This document shows positions 7,211 through 10,832 of a DNA stretch of 10,832 nt, in pieces. The stretch lies in the NCBI GenBank assembly GCA_004551865.1, contig SFPR01000052.1, positions 1 to 10,832 of the forward strand, given 5' to 3'. The position numbers and the translations under genes are program-made. Below the pieces are notes generated by a model. The model was not told where the DNA came from, did not search any database, and saw nothing but the letters and a program-made list of their open reading frames with translations. Numbering within the stretch: position 1 is the first letter of the stretch; every line of letters starts with the position of its first letter. The DNA comes from Bacteroidales bacterium. GTDB taxonomy: Bacteria > Bacteroidota > Bacteroidia > Bacteroidales > P3.

Positions 7211-8740
7211 ATGCCAAACCAAATAAGGGCAGGAGCGGTTCTGACTTATCTGACGCTGTTTCTCAACAGTGTCATCGGCTTGATTTATACCCCTTTCCTC
7301 ACTCGAATGCTCGGACAGGGCGAATATGGATTGTATTCCCTTGTTGCATCGGTTGTGGGCAGCCTTACAATTTTGGATTTCGGCTTCGGAAATGCTCTTA
7401 TTCGCTATACGGCACGTTTGAGAGCCGAAAGAGCAGAGCAGAAGCTCAAACAAATGTACGGAATGTTCTTTGTGATATTCTGCGGCATAGCTTTGCTTTC
7501 GCTGATTGTGGGTTTGATACTCTATTTCAACATTGACACACTTTTTTCTCGCAACATGAACGCCGAAGAACTCTCAAAAGTGAGAGTGATGTTCCTTTTG
7601 CTCATCTTCAATCTTGCGTTTACCTTTATCATGAGCGTATATCGCTCAATCATAGTAGCATACGAGAGATTTGTTTTCCAAAAAGTCATCAACTTGATAA
7701 GGATAATACTCAATCCTCTTGTCATGGTAGTATTGCTTTTGTTCGGTTACAAAGCCGTAAGCATGGTTGTGGTGCAGACAATCTTCAATGTGCTGACCCT
7801 TTGTGCCGACTACTATTATTGCAAGCGTAAATTGAATGTGAGTTTTGTCTTCGGCAAGTTCGATTTCGCCTTTTTGAAAGAAGTATGTCTCTATTCGTTC
7901 TGGATATTCCTCAATGCAATAATGGATAAGGTCTATTGGAGTATGGGACAGGGCGTTTTGGGAGTATATTGCGGTGCAAAAATTGTTGCAGTCTATGGAA
8001 TAGCGATACAACTTCAACAAATGTATATGTCTTTCTCGACCGCAATTTCGGGAGTGTTACTTCCAAAAATCACATCCATGGTTACAATCAAAGGAAACGA
8101 AAAAGCGGTGAGCGATTTGTTCATTCGCACAGGCAGATTGCAGTTCATAATCATGAGCTTTGTCGTTTGCGGGTTTGTACTCTTCGGAAAACAATTCATT
8201 TTGCTCTGGGTGGGAGAGGAATATCTGCAAGCCTACACAATATGTCTTCTTTTCTTTTTCCCCTTGCTTGTACCCCTTATTCAGAACGTGGGAATTACTA
8301 TACTGCAAGCTCGCAACATGATGCGTTTTCGTTCTGTGAGTTATGTGATTATACCATTGCTTGCTTTCGTTGCCTCACTTCCGCTTTCAAAACACTACGG
8401 AGCCTTGGGTTGTGCGGCATCTACCTGCGGTGCTTTGGTCTTGGGACAAATCATAATCATGAATGCCTATTACCAAAGACGGGTCGGCTTGGACATTGCA
8501 GCCTTTTGGAAAGAGATTTTCAAAATGAGCCTTGCACCACTTGCCGTTACAATACTATCATACTTTGTAATCAGACAATTAACCCTTAATTCCTACACAT
8601 CTCTCTTTGTCGCGATAACAGCCTTTTCGCTCGTCTATCTTTCCATATTTTGGTTTGTGAGCATGAATCGGTATGAGAGAGATTTGCTTGGAGGAATGAT
8701 TACAAAAATACTTAAAACCAAACGCAAATGTCGGTCATAA
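7211..8740 (+). CDS. Polysaccharide (O-antigen type) flippase, MOP superfamily, Wzx-like
   Basis: The 509-residue integral membrane protein belongs to the oligosaccharide flippase branch of the MOP/MATE superfamily. Such proteins move lipid-linked glycan repeat units across the inner membrane. The N-terminus (YLTLFLNSVIGLIYTPFLTR, then MLGQGEYGLYSL) is the typical family opening. It is followed by LDFGFGNALIRY and by many hydrophobic segments, about 12-14, separated by short basic loops (such as RLRAERAEQKLKQ and YYCKRKLN). The central FSTAISGVLLPKITSM and LFGKQFILLWVGEEY also match the family. The tail is basic (KTKRKCRS). The start lies 11 bp after the repeat array, with a weak purine run (GAAAGAGAAAAG) before it. 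Its last 13 bases overlap the next gene, so the two are probably translated together. No glycosyltransferase lies in the window, so the glycan it moves cannot be named. A teichoic-acid or lipid II-type substrate is not excluded. Confidence 0.9.
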   Translation: MPNQIRAGAVLTYLTLFLNSVIGLIYTPFLTRMLGQGEYGLYSLVASVVGSLTILDFGFGNALIRYTARLRAERAEQKLKQMYGMFFVIFCGIALLSLIVGLILYFNIDTLFSRNMNAEELSKVRVMFLLLIFNLAFTFIMSVYRSIIVAYERFVFQKVINLIRIILNPLVMVVLLLFGYKAVSMVVVQTIFNVLTLCADYYYCKRKLNVSFVFGKFDFAFLKEVCLYSFWIFLNAIMDKVYWSMGQGVLGVYCGAKIVAVYGIAIQLQQMYMSFSTAISGVLLPKITSMVTIKGNEKAVSDLFIRTGRLQFIIMSFVVCGFVLFGKQFILLWVGEEYLQAYTICLLFFFPLLVPLIQNVGITILQARNMMRFRSVSYVIIPLLAFVASLPLSKHYGALGCAASTCGALVLGQIIIMNAYYQRRVGLDIAAFWKEIFKMSLAPLAVTILSYFVIRQLTLNSYTSLFVAITAFSLVYLSIFWFVSMNRYERDLLGGMITKILKTKRKCRS

Positions 8741-9915
8741 ACAAAGTGTCGGAAGCCTCTTGCTGCGGTTGCGGAGCTTGTGTTGCCGTCTGCCAAAGGC
8801 ATTGTTTGCAGATGAAACAAGATAATAATGGTTGGTTTAGACCATTGCTTCCTTTGAGAGCTTGCAATGAATGCGGATTGTGCGAAAGCGTCTGCCCTGT
8901 TCTTGCACCCAAAACATTACGAGAGCAATCCGAAAACGTCTTTGCAGCAAAAGCCAAAAGCAAATCAATTCGCATCAAATCATCTTCGGGAGGAGTGTTT
9001 GCCACACTTGCCAACCATATAATAGAACAGCAAGGCGTTGTTTGTGCAGCCCGATTTGTTTCGCCGACAAAGCTCATTCACGACTTTTGTTCAAAAAAAG
9101 AAGACCTGCCGGGCTATATGGGTTCAAAATATCTTCAATCTGACATGACAGACTGCTATTTGAAGACAAAAAACTACCTCCTGCAAGGCGTGAAAGTACT
9201 CTTTGTGGGAACACCCTGCCAAGTCATGGCACTCAAACTCTACCTCAAAAAAACATATCCCGAACTTATCACAATGGAAATAGTTTGCCACGGAGTGCCT
9301 TCTCAAAAGGCTTGGCAAAACTACCTTGAAGCAATATGCAGACGCACAAAGACCAAACCGGAAAGCATAACCGGCATAGAATTTCGCAACAAAGACCGTT
9401 CATGGAGCGAATATAGCATGAAAATCTCAACTCCCGAAGGCACAATACACCGAAAGACAAGACGCAACGACCTATTTCTCAAAGCCTTTCAGTCAAACCT
9501 TTTGCAGAGAGACTGTTGCTTTTCATGCCCTGCAAAATCTGTCGAGACAAAAAGCGACATTGTTGCAGGCGATTATTGGGGTGTTGATAATTTTCACCGA
9601 GACATTGCCGACGATAGGGGCGTGAGTTGTCTGATTGTAAGAAACAAATCATTGTTGCCGCTGATAAAGAGCCTGCCATTGGAACTCACTGCCACAAAAT
9701 ATGAATACATCGCAGCATCAAACCCTGCCATTGAGCGTTCAGCAAGACCAAATCCAAAAAGAGAGCAATATCTTCAAAGCCTTGCTTGCAAAGACTTTGT
9801 AGAAGCGACCAAACCACTTGTGCAAACTCCTCTTTCTCAAAAGACAAGACTTGCAATCAACAATTTTAAGCACAGCTTGCTCATTTTGTTGCAAAGAATA
9901 AAACTATACAGATAA
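8728..9915 (+). CDS. FrhB/FdhB-family iron-sulfur protein (coenzyme F420 hydrogenase/dehydrogenase beta-like)
   Basis: The 395-residue cytoplasmic redox protein has two N-terminal 4Fe-4S motifs, Cys12-Cys15-Cys18-Cys22 and Cys46-Cys49-Cys52-Cys56 (the second followed by Pro). Then come the FrhB/FdhB N- and C-domains: KSSSGGVFATLA (84-95), YMGSKYLQSD, VLFVGTPCQVMALK (157-170), EIVCHGVPSQKAW (184-196), a further Cys group at 263, 264 and 267, and SDIVAGDYWG (276-285). Despite the family name, Bacteroidota are not known to make F420, so the cofactor is probably a flavin (inference). Members of this family are frequent in exopolysaccharide and capsule clusters, often beside pyruvyl transferases and flippases. 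The 13-base overlap with the flippase gene supports a glycan-linked role here. The exact reaction is not known. The ATG at 8728 begins directly before the first cluster and fits the family start. Confidence 0.88.
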   Translation: MSVINKVSEASCCGCGACVAVCQRHCLQMKQDNNGWFRPLLPLRACNECGLCESVCPVLAPKTLREQSENVFAAKAKSKSIRIKSSSGGVFATLANHIIEQQGVVCAARFVSPTKLIHDFCSKKEDLPGYMGSKYLQSDMTDCYLKTKNYLLQGVKVLFVGTPCQVMALKLYLKKTYPELITMEIVCHGVPSQKAWQNYLEAICRRTKTKPESITGIEFRNKDRSWSEYSMKISTPEGTIHRKTRRNDLFLKAFQSNLLQRDCCFSCPAKSVETKSDIVAGDYWGVDNFHRDIADDRGVSCLIVRNKSLLPLIKSLPLELTATKYEYIAASNPAIERSARPNPKREQYLQSLACKDFVEATKPLVQTPLSQKTRLAINNFKHSLLILLQRIKLYR

Positions 9916-9924
9916 CCTTATCTG
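9909..9924. promoter_or_regulatory. 16-bp palindrome over a -33 region, candidate operator
   Basis: CAGATAACCTTATCTG is a perfect 7-bp inverted repeat with a 2-base centre. It spans the stop codon of the Fe-S gene and covers the place where a Bacteroidota -33 element would fall, about 20 bp before the TACCTTTG at 9937. A 2-base loop is too tight for a good RNA hairpin, so a dimeric DNA-binding protein site is the better reading. No regulator gene is visible to pair with it. Confidence 0.4.
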
Positions 9925-9936
9925 AGAATAAATCAC

Positions 9937-9944
9937 TACCTTTG
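9937..9944 (+). promoter_or_regulatory. Bacteroidota -7 promoter element TACCTTTG for the lipoprotein gene
   Basis: TACCTTTG is an exact match to the TAnnTTTG -7 element of the Bacteroidota primary sigma factor. Transcription would start near 9950, leaving a leader of about 25 bases before the ATG at 9976. No clear TTTG -33 element is present at the expected spacing; the region holds the palindrome at 9909-9924 instead. The element suggests the lipoprotein is transcribed independently of the flippase/Fe-S pair. Confidence 0.6.
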
Positions 9945-9975
9945 CAGGACATTTTCAAAAATATATTCAAGTCAG

Positions 9976-10500
9976 ATGAGCAAAACAAAATCGCAATGTT
10001 TGCTTCTTGTGCTTGCAGCGGTGATGCTTGCAAGCTCTTGCGGCAAGAAGCAGGAGCAAAACAAAAAAGACAGCAGATTAACCACCAAGCAGGTACAGCT
10101 GAACGAAGACAAACCACTATATCTCCCCGAAGGCTTTTCGGTAAGCGGTCTGAAAGTGAACGATACTGTCAATAATATAAAGGTAGATTTGCTTTGGCCC
10201 TTGTCGAAGGACAAAAACAACAAAGTATCTCCTAAACCAATTCAGGCCTTTTCAAATGTGAGATTTAAGGCTTTTGTTTCCGAAGCAAAGGCAGCAGGAA
10301 AGATTTCCGGCAAGTTTCATACCTTGAAAATAAGACCTGTTTTTGCCAACATAACTCACAAGATGATGAGTTGCCTTTTGGAAGAGAAATCATCTTTGGC
10401 AGAAGGCGAGCAGGCAAAGCTCAACTTTGGTGTTACATATAGAATAGGTGATAACAAGGTTCTTGATTTTTGTGAAGTCTTTGCCTTTGAGGACAAGGCT
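9976..10500 (+). CDS. Predicted lipoprotein of unknown function, cut at the 3' end by the chimeric join
   Basis: About 175 native residues remain. The N-terminus is a lipoprotein signal peptide: basic MSKTK, a hydrophobic core, then LASSC with the lipidated Cys22. The following residues (GKKQEQNKKDS) are basic rather than acidic, so a Bacteroidota surface-export signal is not evident and periplasmic attachment is likely. The remainder includes VDLLWPLSKDKNNK, FHTLKIRPVFANITHKMMS and GVTYRIGDNKVLDFCEVFAF. The spacing of strands faintly recalls DUF3298-type lipoproteins, but the usual GGAH motif is absent, so I do not assign it. The frame stays open to 10677, but everything after about 10,500 belongs to a V-ATPase gene, so the true C-terminus is missing. 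The gene is preceded by its own TACCTTTG promoter element. Confidence 0.7.
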
Positions 10501-10503
10501 CGC
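10489..10503. other. Chimeric junction between Bacteroidota and Clostridia-like DNA
   Basis: Composition and gene content change abruptly here. By hand count, 10441-10500 is 23/60 GC and 10381-10440 is 27/60, whereas 10501-10560 is 44/60 and 10561-10620 is 37/60. The encoded protein switches from a lipoprotein to the last residues of V-ATPase subunit A without a stop codon. The exact base cannot be fixed because GACAAGGCT (Asp-Lys-Ala) could belong to either side, which would suit a short shared sequence at the join. Confidence 0.85.
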
Positions 10504-10677
10504 CGGGCCATCGCCGACGGAGCGGATGTGGAGGCGGTGTCCAACCTGCCGGTCCGTGAGGACATTGGCCGGTTCAAGGCCGTGCCCTATGCCGAGTACA
10601 AGGCGGCGGCAGAGCGTATTCAAGCCGAGATGACGGAACAGCTGAGCGGGCTGGTGTCCGCCGCCCGGCAGTCCTGA
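10501..10677 (+). CDS. ntpA: V-type ATP synthase subunit A, C-terminal fragment (5' missing)
   Basis: The last 58 or so codons of the catalytic A subunit of a bacterial V-type ATPase remain. RRAIADGADVEAVSNLPVRE followed by DIGRFKAVPYAEYKA matches the helical C-terminal end of this family (a pattern of A-I/L-x-x-G, then LPVRE-x-I-x-R-x-K). The true gene would encode nearly 600 residues, so about 90% is missing at the join. Position agrees: subunit B starts 31 bp downstream, the usual A-B order. Codons are GC-rich (GCC, GTG, CGG, CTG), unlike the genes before 10,490. Confidence 0.85.
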   Translation, partial: RRAIADGADVEAVSNLPVREDIGRFKAVPYAEYKAAAERIQAEMTEQLSGLVSAARQS

Positions 10678-10689
10678 GATGGCTTGGTG

Positions 10690-10697
10690 AAAGGAGA
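10690..10697 (+). promoter_or_regulatory. Strong Shine-Dalgarno for V-ATPase subunit B
   Basis: AAAGGAGA lies 11 bases before the ATG at 10709. A near-perfect Shine-Dalgarno is typical of Bacillota and contrasts with every gene start before 10,490, none of which has one. It supports both the start choice and the foreign origin of this segment. Confidence 0.8.
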
Positions 10698-10708
10698 TCC
10701 TGTCAATC

Positions 10709-10832
10709 ATGATAAAAGAGTACAGAACCATTGAGGAAGTGGCTGGCCCCTTGATGCTGGTCAAGCAGGTGGACGGCGTCAAGTATGACGAGCTGGGCGA
10801 GATCCAGTTGCCCAACGGAGAGGTGCGCCGGT
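10709..10832 (+). CDS. ntpB: V-type ATP synthase subunit B (3' partial)
   Basis: The first 41 residues of the non-catalytic, nucleotide-binding B subunit are present; the gene runs off the window. MIKEYRTIEEVAGPLMLVKQ followed by VDGVKYDELGEIQLPNGEVRR is the standard N-terminal beta-barrel sequence of bacterial and archaeal V/A-type B subunits. With subunit A it forms the A3B3 head that couples ATP to proton or sodium movement. It follows the subunit A fragment by 31 bp with a strong Shine-Dalgarno, as in Clostridia ntp/atp operons. Confidence 0.9.
   Translation, partial: MIKEYRTIEEVAGPLMLVKQVDGVKYDELGEIQLPNGEVRR

Noticed and set aside
7936..8589. 217-codon open frame on the + strand within the flippase gene
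   Set aside because: It is Cys/His/Arg-rich with no family motifs and lies in another frame of a clearly recognised membrane protein gene.
9976..10677. A genuine 233-residue fusion protein
   Set aside because: Its last 58 or so residues are a V-ATPase subunit A tail in GC-rich DNA followed by subunit B, so the continuous frame is a by-product of the join.

Overview
The window holds two unrelated pieces of DNA. Bases 1 to about 10,490 look like one stretch of a Bacteroidota genome, probably order Bacteroidales. It has moderate GC, genes without clear Shine-Dalgarno sequences, a TAnnTTTG-type promoter, a Bacteroidota-style TamB, an S46 dipeptidyl-peptidase and a lipoprotein with an SSC lipobox. 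From about 10,500 to the end the DNA becomes GC-rich and carries a strong AAAGGAGA ribosome site. It encodes the C-terminus of V-type ATP synthase subunit A followed by the start of subunit B, as in Clostridia/Bacillota. The two parts meet inside a reading frame that happens to stay open, which is best explained as a chimeric assembly or amplification join.

Layout, all on the + strand: (1) 1-4332, a TamB-like outer-membrane translocation/assembly protein, open at the 5' window edge. (2) 4332-4796, methylglyoxal synthase, sharing one base with tamB (TAATG). (3) 4797-4937, an intergenic gap with four 21-bp repeat units. (4) 4938-7088, a secreted S46 dipeptidyl-peptidase, DPP7-like. (5) 7089-7210, a second gap with four units of the same 21-bp repeat. 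(6) 7211-8740, a polysaccharide flippase of the MOP superfamily. (7) 8728-9915, an iron-sulfur protein of the FrhB/FdhB family, overlapping the flippase gene by 13 bases. (8) 9916-9975, a short gap with a 16-bp palindrome and a good Bacteroidota -7 promoter element. (9) 9976 to about 10,500, the first three quarters or so of an unrecognised lipoprotein, cut by the join. (10) About 10,501-10,677 and 10,709-10,832, pieces of V-ATPase genes ntpA and ntpB.

In function, the Bacteroidota part is mostly about the cell envelope: TamB in the periplasm and outer membrane, a periplasmic peptidase that releases dipeptides, a lipid-linked glycan flippase coupled to an Fe-S enzyme of a kind common in glycan clusters, and a lipoprotein. 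Methylglyoxal synthase is the cytoplasmic exception.

The most unusual feature is the pair of intergenic arrays. Each has four 13-bp odd palindromes (AAAACG-C/G-CGTTTT and variants) whose cores are exactly 21 bp apart, about two DNA helical turns. The second unit in both arrays has G instead of C at the centre, so it can pair perfectly at the core with either neighbour. No tRNA, rRNA, CRISPR array, transposase or integrase was seen.
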